64,000 nucleotides of DNA from Rhodopirellula sp. SM50 (lineage in GTDB: Bacteria > Planctomycetota > Planctomycetia > Pirellulales > Pirellulaceae). The notes under the pieces were generated by a model, which saw only the letters and a list, made by a program, of their open reading frames with translations, was not told the origin of the DNA and searched no databases. Both the position numbers and the translations under genes were made by a program. The stretch lies in contig NZ_NTFY01000032.1 in NCBI RefSeq assembly GCF_002289565.1, forward strand, positions 102,429 to 166,428, read 5' to 3'. This document shows, one piece after another, positions 9,704 through 18,632 of this stretch; position 1 is the first letter of the stretch; each line of letters starts with the position of its first letter.

Positions 9704-12145
9704 ATGAAGCAGATTGTTGCAGCCTGGCTGATTGCATGTTGTTCGCTCGCCGCGGTGCAGGGCGACGACGAACTCGATGCAACGGAATTCGATCCGAAGG
9801 AACTCGATGCTACCGTCGGCAGCTTCATCGAGACGCACTGCATCGAATGCCATGACCGGCAGGCTGCCAGCGGCGATTTCCGGGTCGACAATCTGTCGCC
9901 GAAAGTCGGTTTCGAAGACACGCCGCGGTGGGTCGAGATCATGGAGCGGATCAAGTCGGGCGAGATGCCTCCGGACGATGCCGCCGAACAACCGACCGCG
10001 GATCAGCGAGCCGAAATCGTCGAGTGGATCGCGGCGCGGATGAAGGAAGGTGAGTCGGCGCGGCTGGCGAAGCGCGAGCGGGTTTCCTATCGGCGGCTGA
10101 CTCGGGAAGAATACGTTTACACCGTCCGCGATCTGATCGGGGTGGAATACGACGCCAGCGATCCCGGCGGGCTTTTTGAAGATCCCCAATGGCACGGATT
10201 TGAGCGGATCGGTTCGGTCCTGACACTTTCGCCATCGCATATCGAGAAATACATCAAAGCGGCCGAGGTGATCTTGGATGAAGCGTATCCAGAGGAGCCG
10301 ATTGAGTACCGCGAGGCCGGCAAGCGGGCGATGGAGGTCAAGGAGACCCACCACCATTTCCAGCGGCTCAAAGCGGAGGGTTTGCTCGACAAAGTCAGAG
10401 CCCCGTTGACGACCTCGGGCCAGATCTATCGCTATTCCAATCCATGGCGTGCGCCTGATCTGAAGTTTCCCGGCCCGGGTGTGTATGAGATCAGCTACAC
10501 CGTCTGCGGCTTGAAACCGGAGAACGGCATCGCGCCGCGGATGAAGGTGACCGAGCCCGATCTCGATCGCGTGTTGTTTGAACGAGACATCATCGCGCCG
10601 GAAGACCATCCGGTCACCGTGACGTTCCAGGCTCATTTTTCGAATCCGCCGGGCCGCCCGCCGAAGCTCTACGTGACCAACGCGAATAAGGTCCCCAATC
10701 ATCCGCGAACCAACGCGACAAGCGGGATTCCGTTCATCACGACCAAGCATCGCCGCGCGCCCTGGCAGATGAAGCTTACCAACCAGGACGGAAGCCCACG
10801 GTATCCGATTCTGATCATCGATTCGATCGCCGTGCGCGGTCCTGTGGTGACGGAACAGGAACAACGGTGCCGCGACGAATATTTGACAACCGAAACATCG
10901 CTGGACACCGTCGAGGAAAGCCTTTCCCGGTTCGCGCGTCGTGCCTTTCGGCGGCCGATCAACGACAAGGAACTGGAGATCTATCTCAAGATCGTTCGGG
11001 GCGAGTTGGAAGCCGGTGAGTCGTTTCGCAATGCCGTCAAAACGGGCATGGTGGCAATCCTCTGTTCCAAGAGTTTCCTGTTCATCGCCGAGGGAGACGA
11101 AGAGGCAGAGCGAAGCGAATTGAACGATTGGGAACTTGCGACCCGGCTGTCCTACCTGCTTTGGAGCACAATGCCTGATGACGAACTGTTTGCCTTGGCC
11201 CAGAATCGCCAGCTCCGCGATCGGGCGGTCTTGCAGAAGCAGTTCAACCGCATGCTTGCCGATCGGCGCGCCGAGCGATTCATGCGTTCGTTCTCGTCGC
11301 AATGGCTGAACCTGCGCAAGGTGGGAATGTTTCCGCCTGACAGAAACCTCTATCCGAACTACGACGACCACTTGGAGCAGAGCATGGTCGGGGAGAGTCA
11401 GGCGTTTTTTGCCGAAGTGTTGCGGAAAGACCTGACGCTGCGTGAGTTCATCGATTCCGACTGGACGATGCTCAATCCGCGGCTGGCCCGGTTTTACGGC
11501 ATCCCCGGCGTGATCGACGATCGTTTTCAGCGCGTCGCGCTGCAACCGCAGAATCATCGGGGCGGTCTGTTGACCCACGCGTCGGTTTTGTCGCTGACTT
11601 CAGACGGCACGCGACACCGTCCGGTACATCGTGGCGCCTGGCTGTCGGAAGTTTTCCTCGGCAAAGAACCTCCGCCTCCTCCGGCTAATGTCGACCCGAT
11701 TGAGCCGACTCCGACGGACGCCCCCAAGGCGACGTTGCGGATGAAATTGGAGGCGCACAAGCGCGATCCGAACTGCGCCTCGTGCCACCAAAAGATCGAT
11801 CCTCTCGGGCTGGCATTCGATCACTACAATGCGATCGGACAGTGGCGCACGCACGAGAAGGTCGAAGGATCCGGTGATGACCCACCCGTCGATGCCAGTG
11901 GCGAACTGGCCGACGGCCGGACGTTTTCCAACGCAAAAGAGTTTCAGCAACTGTTGCTGGCAGATCTGGATGCGTTCAACCGAACCTTTATCGAAAACCT
12001 GGCAATCTACGGCATGCGACGCACGATGACGATAGACGATCGCGAGCGATTAAACGCGATCGCCGAGATCAGCCGTGAAAAGAACTACCAAGTGCGAGCG
12101 ATCCTCGAGGCATTCGTACTGTCCGATCTGTTTCAACAACGCTAG
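9704..12145 (+). CDS. Planctomycete DUF1592-family cytochrome-like protein (DUF1587/1595/1592/1588/1585)
   Basis: The 813-residue product has a signal peptide (MKQIVAAWLIACCSLAAVQG) and a c-type haem motif, CIECH, at residues 46-50. Blocks then follow in the usual family order: RLTREEYVYTVRDLIGV (DUF1587, about 130), FARRAFRRPINDKEL (DUF1595, about 415), the LATRLSYLLWSTMPDDEL stretch (DUF1592, about 480), RGGLLTHASVLSLTSDGT (DUF1588, about 620) with the PPPPANV segment, a second CASCH at about 691, and a C-terminal FVLSDLFQQR (DUF1585). Such proteins are exported to the periplasm. Their biochemical role is unproven and electron transfer coupled to polymer degradation has been suggested. It heads a tight set with the DUF1552 gene 9 bp downstream. 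Confidence 0.95.
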   Translation: MKQIVAAWLIACCSLAAVQGDDELDATEFDPKELDATVGSFIETHCIECHDRQAASGDFRVDNLSPKVGFEDTPRWVEIMERIKSGEMPPDDAAEQPTADQRAEIVEWIAARMKEGESARLAKRERVSYRRLTREEYVYTVRDLIGVEYDASDPGGLFEDPQWHGFERIGSVLTLSPSHIEKYIKAAEVILDEAYPEEPIEYREAGKRAMEVKETHHHFQRLKAEGLLDKVRAPLTTSGQIYRYSNPWRAPDLKFPGPGVYEISYTVCGLKPENGIAPRMKVTEPDLDRVLFERDIIAPEDHPVTVTFQAHFSNPPGRPPKLYVTNANKVPNHPRTNATSGIPFITTKHRRAPWQMKLTNQDGSPRYPILIIDSIAVRGPVVTEQEQRCRDEYLTTETSLDTVEESLSRFARRAFRRPINDKELEIYLKIVRGELEAGESFRNAVKTGMVAILCSKSFLFIAEGDEEAERSELNDWELATRLSYLLWSTMPDDELFALAQNRQLRDRAVLQKQFNRMLADRRAERFMRSFSSQWLNLRKVGMFPPDRNLYPNYDDHLEQSMVGESQAFFAEVLRKDLTLREFIDSDWTMLNPRLARFYGIPGVIDDRFQRVALQPQNHRGGLLTHASVLSLTSDGTRHRPVHRGAWLSEVFLGKEPPPPPANVDPIEPTPTDAPKATLRMKLEAHKRDPNCASCHQKIDPLGLAFDHYNAIGQWRTHEKVEGSGDDPPVDASGELADGRTFSNAKEFQQLLLADLDAFNRTFIENLAIYGMRRTMTIDDRERLNAIAEISREKNYQVRAILEAFVLSDLFQQR

Positions 12146-12154
12146 AAAGACTCT

Positions 12155-13522
12155 ATGAACATCCAGACGAAAAACTGGCGTCTCGACCGCCGCCACGTGC
12201 TGCGGGGAATCGGTGCCAGCATCGGTCTTCCGCTGCTCGATTGCATGGCGGACGGTGCAACTCTGCCGGCGGCGACCGCACCCAAACGCAGTGTCTTTCT
12301 TTACATCCCCAACGGCGTCAACACGCTGACCTGGCAGATCGAAAAGGCCGGCGCGGATTTCGAGTTCACCTCGCCACTCGCGTCGCTCCAGCGACATCGT
12401 CACGATGTCACACCGATCAGTGGCCTGCACCATCCGATGGTGCTGGGGAAGCATCACAACTGTGACAAAGTGTGGCTCACCGGTGCCGACGTTCCCTCCA
12501 GTGGCGGATCGTTTCGCAACACCGTTTCGGTCGACCAGTTGATGGCCGAAGTGCAAGGCGCATCGACTCGTTTCCCTTCCCTTGAACTCGCGATCGAAGG
12601 CCACTCACTGGCCTGGTCGCGCGACGGCATTCAACTGCCGGCCGATCGCAACGTCAAGACGGTTTTTGAACGCCTGTTCGTGGGGGAACAAGGTGGCAAG
12701 GATGTCGTTCGCCGTCGTCTCAATCGTCGCGGCAGTATTCTCGATGCCGTCATGGACGACGCCCAGCGGGTGAACCAGAAAATTGGATCGGCCGATCGCA
12801 GCAAGCTGGACGAGTACTTGACCGCCGTTCGCCAAGTGGAAATCCGCACCGATCGCGCCGATGCCTGGCTAGACGTCCCCCGCCCCGGACTGCCGAGCGA
12901 CGCCGCAAACCGCTTTACCGCCAAGCTGGACATCAGCCGGGTCCAAGAGTACCACCGGATCTTCTTTGACCTGATGGTGCTGGCGCTGCGCACCGATATG
13001 ACACGCGTCATCACCTGCATGATCTGCAGCGAATCCAATGGCGGTGCGATTCCCGACATCGGGATCTCGCAGACCCGGCACGGTTTGTCGCATCACAACG
13101 GCGACCCCGAGCAACTGCGTCGACTCACGCAGACCGACACGTTTCTCGTCGAGCAATTGAGCTATTTCCTGGACGAGTTGAAAGCTCACCAAGAGGGCGA
13201 CGACACGTTGTTGGACACCACCCAGATGCTCTGGGGCAGCGGCATGTCTTATGGCCACAGTCACGGAAATGCCAACCTGCCAACGATCCTGGCCGGGGGC
13301 CGCAAGCTCGGATGGAAACACGGCCGGCACCTCGACTTCAACCTGCCGGTCATCGGTCAATACAACGTCGCCGATGCCGGCGCCCACTACAAGATCTGCG
13401 GTCGGCCGGTCGACACCAATGCGCACCTCAGCAATCTGTTCCTGACGATGCTGCACCGCGTGGACGTCGAAGTGGATCAGTTTCAGGATAGTCTGGGCAC
13501 GATCTCGGAGATCGTGGCATGA
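12155..13522 (+). CDS. DUF1552 domain protein (exported)
   Basis: The 455-residue product begins with a twin-arginine-like leader ([20 protein letters not shown]) followed by FLYIPNGVN, both typical of DUF1552. Later family features are [16 protein letters not shown], the [13 protein letters not shown] helix (about 225), the [16 protein letters not shown] segment, and [16 protein letters not shown] near residue 365. DUF1552 genes almost always sit directly after DUF1592 cytochrome genes, as here, and probably form a complex or partner with them. The next gene starts inside its stop codon (ATGA), indicating translational coupling. The reaction is unknown. Confidence 0.95.
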   Translation: MNIQTKNWRLDRRHVLRGIGASIGLPLLDCMADGATLPAATAPKRSVFLYIPNGVNTLTWQIEKAGADFEFTSPLASLQRHRHDVTPISGLHHPMVLGKHHNCDKVWLTGADVPSSGGSFRNTVSVDQLMAEVQGASTRFPSLELAIEGHSLAWSRDGIQLPADRNVKTVFERLFVGEQGGKDVVRRRLNRRGSILDAVMDDAQRVNQKIGSADRSKLDEYLTAVRQVEIRTDRADAWLDVPRPGLPSDAANRFTAKLDISRVQEYHRIFFDLMVLALRTDMTRVITCMICSESNGGAIPDIGISQTRHGLSHHNGDPEQLRRLTQTDTFLVEQLSYFLDELKAHQEGDDTLLDTTQMLWGSGMSYGHSHGNANLPTILAGGRKLGWKHGRHLDFNLPVIGQYNVADAGAHYKICGRPVDTNAHLSNLFLTMLHRVDVEVDQFQDSLGTISEIVA

Positions 13523-14733
13523 GGTTTGTGCGGACAATCCCGTTTTTGGTTCTGGCAGTCGTTGCGTTGGCGATTTCAGCTGCCGCCTTGGCTGGTGATG
13601 CGGCCAGCCGATTCCGCTCCGATAAAAACCAGGACAAGAACCTGCCGTGGTATCAGCCGGTCAAGGGCGAGTTTCCGCCCGAGGGCTCGGCACATTCCAT
13701 CAAGGGAGAGCTGATCTGGGTCGATCACGCCGAGCGCGAGCTGCACCTTCGTGTGGATCGCGATGATTCACAGGGTGCCGGGGCCCAAGATTTGCCACTG
13801 CTGCTGACGATGTTGCCATACGGTTCCATTGAATACAACGGCCAACCCGCGTCGCTTCAGGACATTCCCCTGGGCACCCATCTTCATACCTGGTGTTACC
13901 CGACCGATCCGGATGACAAGCGTCCGCCGATTGCCGGGCGTCACCAGCGGATTTCTCCGGAAGCGAAGTTTCGGCAATGCATTCGAATCGAAGATGACTT
14001 CAGCTACCACGCGCGGCGAAATCAGGTCTGGAGAGTGGATGACGTCGATCACAAGACGATGCAACTGACGGCAACGCTGTTGGTCGACGGTCAGCCCGAA
14101 GACGATGCCAGGCGATTCGATCTGCTTGAGAGCACGGTGATCTACCAGGGACCTGGATTCGGCACACTGGCCAGCATTCGCCCCGGTCAGCAAGTGCAAA
14201 TGAACCTCACCTGGGCCACCCTGTACGGCCCGGGCCGTGTGTTTCACATCTGGCTGGATCAGCGGAGTCGCGAGTTAGCGCGAGACCGCCAGCGACGGCG
14301 TCATCATGACCACATTCGCCAGCGCGGCATCCCGGGATGGGTCGACGCGGTGGATGATGAGGCATCCACGGTCACGGTCACGTTTTTCGACGGCCTCGAC
14401 ATCAGCCTGCTGGAAAGCTTGGATGACATCGTGCCCGAGCCGCTGGGTTGGCCGACCTCCGGCGGTGCGAAAGATGACAAGAAGCCGAAAGGGACGCTCG
14501 CCGTCGCCCGCTCGACGCTGATGACCTACGAGCCGCTCAACGATCGCAAGGGCGGCAACATTCTGAAAACCAATCAAGTCCCATTGGTGCCGGGCTGCTG
14601 CGGCGTACAGATTCAGCTTCAGTGCGGCCTCTTGCTGGAAGGCTACCGCCCGGGTGAGATCGTCCGTTTTTTCCCGGCCAGTTGGGAATTCGTCGCCCTA
14701 CCGTCGGAAGAGCAATTCTTCGGCCGCGAGTGA
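13519..14733 (+). CDS. Exported protein of unknown function, coupled to DUF1552 gene
   Basis: The 404-residue product has a clear Sec signal peptide ([27 protein letters not shown]). The ATG overlaps the stop of the DUF1552 gene by 4 nt. The mature part contains repeated beta-rich units that look like small OB/SH3-like folds: [20 protein letters not shown] (about 75), [19 protein letters not shown] (about 170) and [19 protein letters not shown] (about 275). Each of these has the pattern W-V-D-x-V/A-D/E. Near the end is a Cys-containing [15 protein letters not shown] do not recognise a named family. Position suggests a role with the DUF1592/DUF1552 pair. The last 36 nt overlap the 3' end of the convergent kinase gene. 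Confidence 0.85.
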   Translation: MRFVRTIPFLVLAVVALAISAAALAGDAASRFRSDKNQDKNLPWYQPVKGEFPPEGSAHSIKGELIWVDHAERELHLRVDRDDSQGAGAQDLPLLLTMLPYGSIEYNGQPASLQDIPLGTHLHTWCYPTDPDDKRPPIAGRHQRISPEAKFRQCIRIEDDFSYHARRNQVWRVDDVDHKTMQLTATLLVDGQPEDDARRFDLLESTVIYQGPGFGTLASIRPGQQVQMNLTWATLYGPGRVFHIWLDQRSRELARDRQRRRHHDHIRQRGIPGWVDAVDDEASTVTVTFFDGLDISLLESLDDIVPEPLGWPTSGGAKDDKKPKGTLAVARSTLMTYEPLNDRKGGNILKTNQVPLVPGCCGVQIQLQCGLLLEGYRPGEIVRFFPASWEFVALPSEEQFFGRE

Positions 14734-17700
14734 GCCTGCGTCAAACAGCACGACGTGATCTCCCTTGCCACCGATGGCGAGGCGTTCTCCGGTCGGTGAG
14801 AACTGCAGATCGCGAATGGGCGCGACGTCGGTTTGCACGACCAATTGGTTCTCCCACGTTTCGGTGTCCCAAAACAAGACTTCGCCGTCGAAATGGCCGC
14901 TCGCCATCACTTTCCCATCGTGGGCGAAATCAATTTCACCCAACTGGGATGGATTGGGTTGACGACGCGCCACTTCCTGCAACTCGGGAATCGACCAGAC
15001 CGAGATCACTCCGGCCAGCGTGCCGGTGACCAACGCCTTGCCGCCGGGCTGAAATTTCATCGTCTTCAGGTCGTCCAGTTGCCGTTGAGCCAACCGTTCG
15101 CAATGGCCAAGTTCCGATTCCCGCCACAAAGTGATCAGATCGTTTTCGTCGGCAGTGGCGATCAAACCCGACGCACGGTCTTTGACCGAAAGGGAGAGTC
15201 TTGATTCAACGTAGACGTCGGAACGTCCCAGACGCAGTGTTCGGTCGGCTTGCACTAATGGTTGCCAGAGCGGTTTGCCCTCGCTGAACCCGAGCAGTAA
15301 TCGGTCTTCGTCCAGCATGACCTCTCGCGTACCGCCAGGGGTATTCGGAGAATCGATTTGCCGGCCGTTGCCGACGTCCCAAACCTTGACATCGCGTCCC
15401 CGTTGACGGGTGATCAAACAGCCGCCGGATCCGGCAAACATCAATTGACAGGTTTCCTTGGTACCGGTGTCCCATTGGCGTTTCAGGTTTCCCGAGTCCG
15501 TTTCATAGATCCCGATCCGCCCGTTGGGGCTGTAGGTCGCCAGCAGCGTTCCGTCAGGCGAAAACGCCAGTCGTCGCACCACGCTTCCCAGCGATGACCA
15601 GGTTCGGTAAAGCTTTGGCGGGGTCACCGACGCAACCAGAACCCGTCCTCCCCGCAGTCCGATCGCCACCTTGCCACCGTTCAGCGAGGCATCCAAGGTG
15701 AATGGTTCCAGATCCACTCGCTGCTGCTGATCGGACGGCAAGATGCGGTTTCCAACTCTGCCGACGCGATCACTGCGATAGAGCGTTGCGAGCTTCTGGT
15801 CGCTGCCCCAAAGATCGACACGCCCGCGTCCGGCCTGCACAAACCTCGGCCGCGGGGTACCCGATTCGATCCCGACGAAGTCCAGATCGGGAAGAAACAC
15901 CTGATCGCTCCATGCCCGGTATGGCCGGTCCGCGGCGAGGTCCCAAATGCCGACGCTGTGGAGACGACGGCTGAGGCTGGCCAGTCGCAGATCCGACGAG
16001 TATCGCCCGCGAAAGAACGGCTCGGTCTGCTTTTCGGACAGGATCGCTTGTCGACGTTCGATCGGTTCGCCACCGTGCAAGTCACAGATGGTCAGCACAC
16101 CGGACTGCGACACGGCGCCGACCCGATCTCCGTCCGCGGCAACCGTCAGGCCGATGATTGCTGATTCATCGAGTTGACGCTCCCAGAGTTGCTCCCCGCC
16201 CGGGCGGTTGAAACAAGCCAGCCGACCGGATTGATCGCCAACCAAGTAGGCGTCGGATCCCGAAACGGTCGCCAGAGCAGTCACTCGATGCGGTGACGAT
16301 TGTTCCAGCACCTGTGTTTGATTGGAATCGACATCAAACCAGACCGCTTTGCCGTCGCGACGAACGAACAGGACGCTGCGGGAGTCTGGATCCAACGCCA
16401 AACGCACCGCCGGCGACTCGATTTGACCTGGGATCGACGCGATTCGCTTGCCCGTGGACGTTTCCCACACACGAACGCCGGACGGCCCGCTGGTCACCAA
16501 CCATGCAGCGTCATCGGAAATGGCCACGTCCAACAACCCACGGTCGTCGGCGTTCCATCCCGACGTCACGTCGGTCGTCAAATCGTACAGCAGTCGCCAA
16601 ACGAAACCACGGAGATCTGGAGGACAGATCGATTCGTCGGCCAACTGCTGGGCAACATGGTCGGGTTCGCGCGGGGCCATCGCCCCCAGTCGCAACAACG
16701 TCTGATTCAAGGCGGTGCGTCGAAGCTGGACCACTGTATCGGAAATACGCTCGTTCGCCCGCTCCAGAGCCTTCTTGTTTGCTTCGAGAATCTGATTCGC
16801 CTGACGGACGTCACGAGCTCGTTGGTTGGCAACGCTGGCAGCGACTCCGGCGGTGACGGCCAGGATGATCAACAACGCCAACGCGATGACGGACAACGAA
16901 GCCGCCCTGCGGTGACGCAGACACCATTTCCATAACGCGTCGCCGGCGCTCTGACGCCGGGCCAAAATCGGTTTGCCTTGCAGGTAATTTCGCAAGTCGC
17001 CGGCGAACGCATCAATCGAGGCGTAACGTTCCGCCGGCTCTTTGGCCAACGCGGTTTCGAGAATCAATTCAAGATCGCCGCGGAAACGACGGTCGAGACG
17101 GCCGATCGGCAGGGGCGCCTCATTTTTCACGACCTGCGCCGTCTCCCACATCGACTTCTTGGCGATCGGGTAGGGAAGTTGCCCCGACAAAAGCTGATAG
17201 AGCACGACGGCAAAACCATACACATCGGTCCGAGCATCAATCTGTGACGGCTGCGCATTGAACTGCTCGGGACTCATGTAGCTGCGGGTCCCGATCCAAG
17301 CCTCCGTCGTCGACTCGTGGCCCCGCTCGTCCGCATTGTCTCGACGCAGACGTGCCAATCCGAAATCGATTAATTTTGGAACACCGTCATGGGTGACCAA
17401 CAGATTGGACGGCTTCAAGTCCCGATGCACAATCCCTTCGGCATGGGCTTCCGACAAGGCATCACAATACTTCAGGCAAAGTGAGATGGTGTCATGGTGC
17501 GACCAACCCGACGTCATCTGTTTGGACTGAACGAAACGCAGGACGTCGGTTCCCTCGACCCATTCCATCGTAAAGTACAGCCGCGCTGCGCCGAACACCT
17601 GCGCGACACCGGCGTCATAAATCTTGGCGATGTTGGGGTGACGAAGCGTCCCCAGCATCTCGACTTCCAATTGAAATCGCGATTTGATTCTCGGTCGAGC

Positions 17701-18132
17701 GGTGATGTCATGCAGCAGCTTGAGTGCGACCTGGCGTGCCGGAAACCGCTGCTCGGCTTGATAAACCACCGAGTACACGCCACGGGAGGTTTCCGACAGA
17801 ATCTTGTAGCGGCCGATCGTCTCGGGAACGGGGACCGCAGCAGGACGTTCAAAGCGAGAAAACATCTCCATCCAAGCGACGTAGTCCCGCAATTGCTCCG
17901 CGAGCTTTAAGTCACCGTTACACAATTGCTCGGTCGTGACGTCGATCCCCTCGGCCACCATCGCTTCCCAGCGGTCGAGCAATGCCTGCAGTTCATCCGA
18001 GATGATGAACTCATCTTCCCGATAAGAGCGCGTCGAGGAGTCTTCGAAGGAGTTCGACAAACGGAATAGCCCCGCGAAAACCGGAACGCGAAGAGAAGTG
18101 GCTGCGACCGCGAAAAGGGGGTCAGGAGTCAA
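14698..18132 (-). CDS. Serine/threonine protein kinase with C-terminal WD40 repeats, single membrane span
   Basis: The product has up to 1144 residues, numbered from the TTG at 18132. A short planctomycete-type N-terminal helical region (ISDELQALLDRWEAMV) precedes the kinase domain (about 107-370). The kinase domain has a degenerate glycine loop (SETSRGVYSVVY), catalytic K138 in VALKLL, HRDLKPSN at 226-233, DFG at 246-248 and GTRSYMSPEQ in the activation segment. Catalytic residues are present, so it is probably active despite the odd loop. One membrane helix (SLSVIALALLIILAVTAGVAA) lies near 410-430. WD40-type repeats follow to the end (for example VRRLAFSPDGTLLATYS, and IRDLQFSPTGERLAIGG near the C-terminus). 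The start is doubtful: 18132 lies inside a palindromic repeat, and a TTG at 18060 would avoid it. The 3' end overlaps the convergent gene by 36 bp. Confidence 0.9.
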   Translation of the reverse strand: MTPDPLFAVAATSLRVPVFAGLFRLSNSFEDSSTRSYREDEFIISDELQALLDRWEAMVAEGIDVTTEQLCNGDLKLAEQLRDYVAWMEMFSRFERPAAVPVPETIGRYKILSETSRGVYSVVYQAEQRFPARQVALKLLHDITARPRIKSRFQLEVEMLGTLRHPNIAKIYDAGVAQVFGAARLYFTMEWVEGTDVLRFVQSKQMTSGWSHHDTISLCLKYCDALSEAHAEGIVHRDLKPSNLLVTHDGVPKLIDFGLARLRRDNADERGHESTTEAWIGTRSYMSPEQFNAQPSQIDARTDVYGFAVVLYQLLSGQLPYPIAKKSMWETAQVVKNEAPLPIGRLDRRFRGDLELILETALAKEPAERYASIDAFAGDLRNYLQGKPILARRQSAGDALWKWCLRHRRAASLSVIALALLIILAVTAGVAASVANQRARDVRQANQILEANKKALERANERISDTVVQLRRTALNQTLLRLGAMAPREPDHVAQQLADESICPPDLRGFVWRLLYDLTTDVTSGWNADDRGLLDVAISDDAAWLVTSGPSGVRVWETSTGKRIASIPGQIESPAVRLALDPDSRSVLFVRRDGKAVWFDVDSNQTQVLEQSSPHRVTALATVSGSDAYLVGDQSGRLACFNRPGGEQLWERQLDESAIIGLTVAADGDRVGAVSQSGVLTICDLHGGEPIERRQAILSEKQTEPFFRGRYSSDLRLASLSRRLHSVGIWDLAADRPYRAWSDQVFLPDLDFVGIESGTPRPRFVQAGRGRVDLWGSDQKLATLYRSDRVGRVGNRILPSDQQQRVDLEPFTLDASLNGGKVAIGLRGGRVLVASVTPPKLYRTWSSLGSVVRRLAFSPDGTLLATYSPNGRIGIYETDSGNLKRQWDTGTKETCQLMFAGSGGCLITRQRGRDVKVWDVGNGRQIDSPNTPGGTREVMLDEDRLLLGFSEGKPLWQPLVQADRTLRLGRSDVYVESRLSLSVKDRASGLIATADENDLITLWRESELGHCERLAQRQLDDLKTMKFQPGGKALVTGTLAGVISVWSIPELQEVARRQPNPSQLGEIDFAHDGKVMASGHFDGEVLFWDTETWENQLVVQTDVAPIRDLQFSPTGERLAIGGKGDHVVLFDAGSLAAEELLFRR

Positions 18133-18188
18133 TAGCCGGAACGGCCCTACGGGTGCTTCGCACGATTGACTCCTGACCCCCTTTTCGC
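18110..18188. repeat. Perfect inverted repeat, 24-bp arms
   Basis: The left arm at 18110-18133 (GCGAAAAGGGGGTCAGGAGT...) is exactly complementary to the right arm at 18165-18188 (...ACTCCTGACCCCCTTTTCGC), with a 31-bp loop. The left arm overlaps the first 23 bases of the longest reading of the kinase gene. It resembles extragenic palindromes, not a coding sequence. Confidence 0.9.
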
Positions 18189-18341
18189 TCGCAGGACTTT
18201 AGCGACAGTTCCTAGTATAGCGATGCACCGATCCGACGCGGAAGCGGCTTGCTGATTTGATCCGATAACGCCGCGGATTTGATATCAACCGATTCGCCCC
18301 CGCAATCCAGGGATCTCCATGGATCCCGTTTGAGCGGCATC

Positions 18342-18469
18342 GGGCTCGCGGGCCGTCGATTTAGTCGGGTTCTGCTGAGTGAATGGTGAGCCGCTGGCCG
18401 TAAGGCAACGTCGCAGTGCCCGGCCGCTTACGCGTCACGGCTCACAAAACCGACAGCCCGCTCGCGGGC
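18342..18469 (+). repeat. 128-bp palindromic repeat element, copy A
   Basis: Outer arms are GGGCTCGCGGGCCGTCGAT and ACCGACAGCCCGCTCGCGGG. Inner arms are GTGAGCCGCTGGCCGTAAGGC and GCCGCTTACGCGTCACGGCTCAC. The reverse complement of 33403-33530 matches this element along almost its whole length, so the two are members of one family in opposite orientation. Confidence 0.85.
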
Positions 18470-18476
18470 GTTTTTT
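18456..18476 (+). terminator. Intrinsic-terminator-like hairpin with T6
   Basis: GCCCG-CTCG-CGGGC is followed by G and six T, which fits a Rho-independent terminator on the plus strand. It sits at the right edge of repeat copy A and 157 bp before the giant TPR gene, with no plus-strand gene upstream. It could stop stray transcription or act as a leader terminator. The T-run is not conserved at the second copy of the element. Confidence 0.45.
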
Positions 18477-18618
18477 ATCTTTCCAGGCTTGCATTTTCTT
18501 GTCACCGATTTTCTTGTCGTTTCAATTCCCGCTGCCCCATTCCGGTCTTCGGTCTGTGATAGCCTGTAGCTCTACAAGGTGGTTCCCCGAACGGGACGAC
18601 GCACGATCTCATTGAGCC

Positions 18619-18624
18619 AGGAGG
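18619..18624 (+). promoter_or_regulatory. Shine-Dalgarno AGGAGG deciding the start of the giant TPR gene
   Basis: A perfect AGGAGG lies 8 nt before the ATG at 18633. It favours that start over the in-frame GTG at 18579. Confidence 0.8.
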
Positions 18625-18632
18625 CTTCCCGG

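Larger units (their letters stand above)
18189..18632. other. Divergent intergenic region
   Basis: Non-coding region between the kinase and giant TPR genes, which are transcribed divergently. It contains the 128-bp repeat element (18342-18469), its T-run, and two T-rich motifs at about 18492-18518. No further gene is seen. Promoters for both genes are expected here, but I could not identify convincing -35/-10 pairs. Confidence 0.5.

Noticed and set aside
9278..11578. Long minus-strand open frame (766 codons)
   Set aside because: It lies antisense to the DUF1592 gene, whose motifs are clear on the plus strand; an open antisense frame is expected at this G+C.
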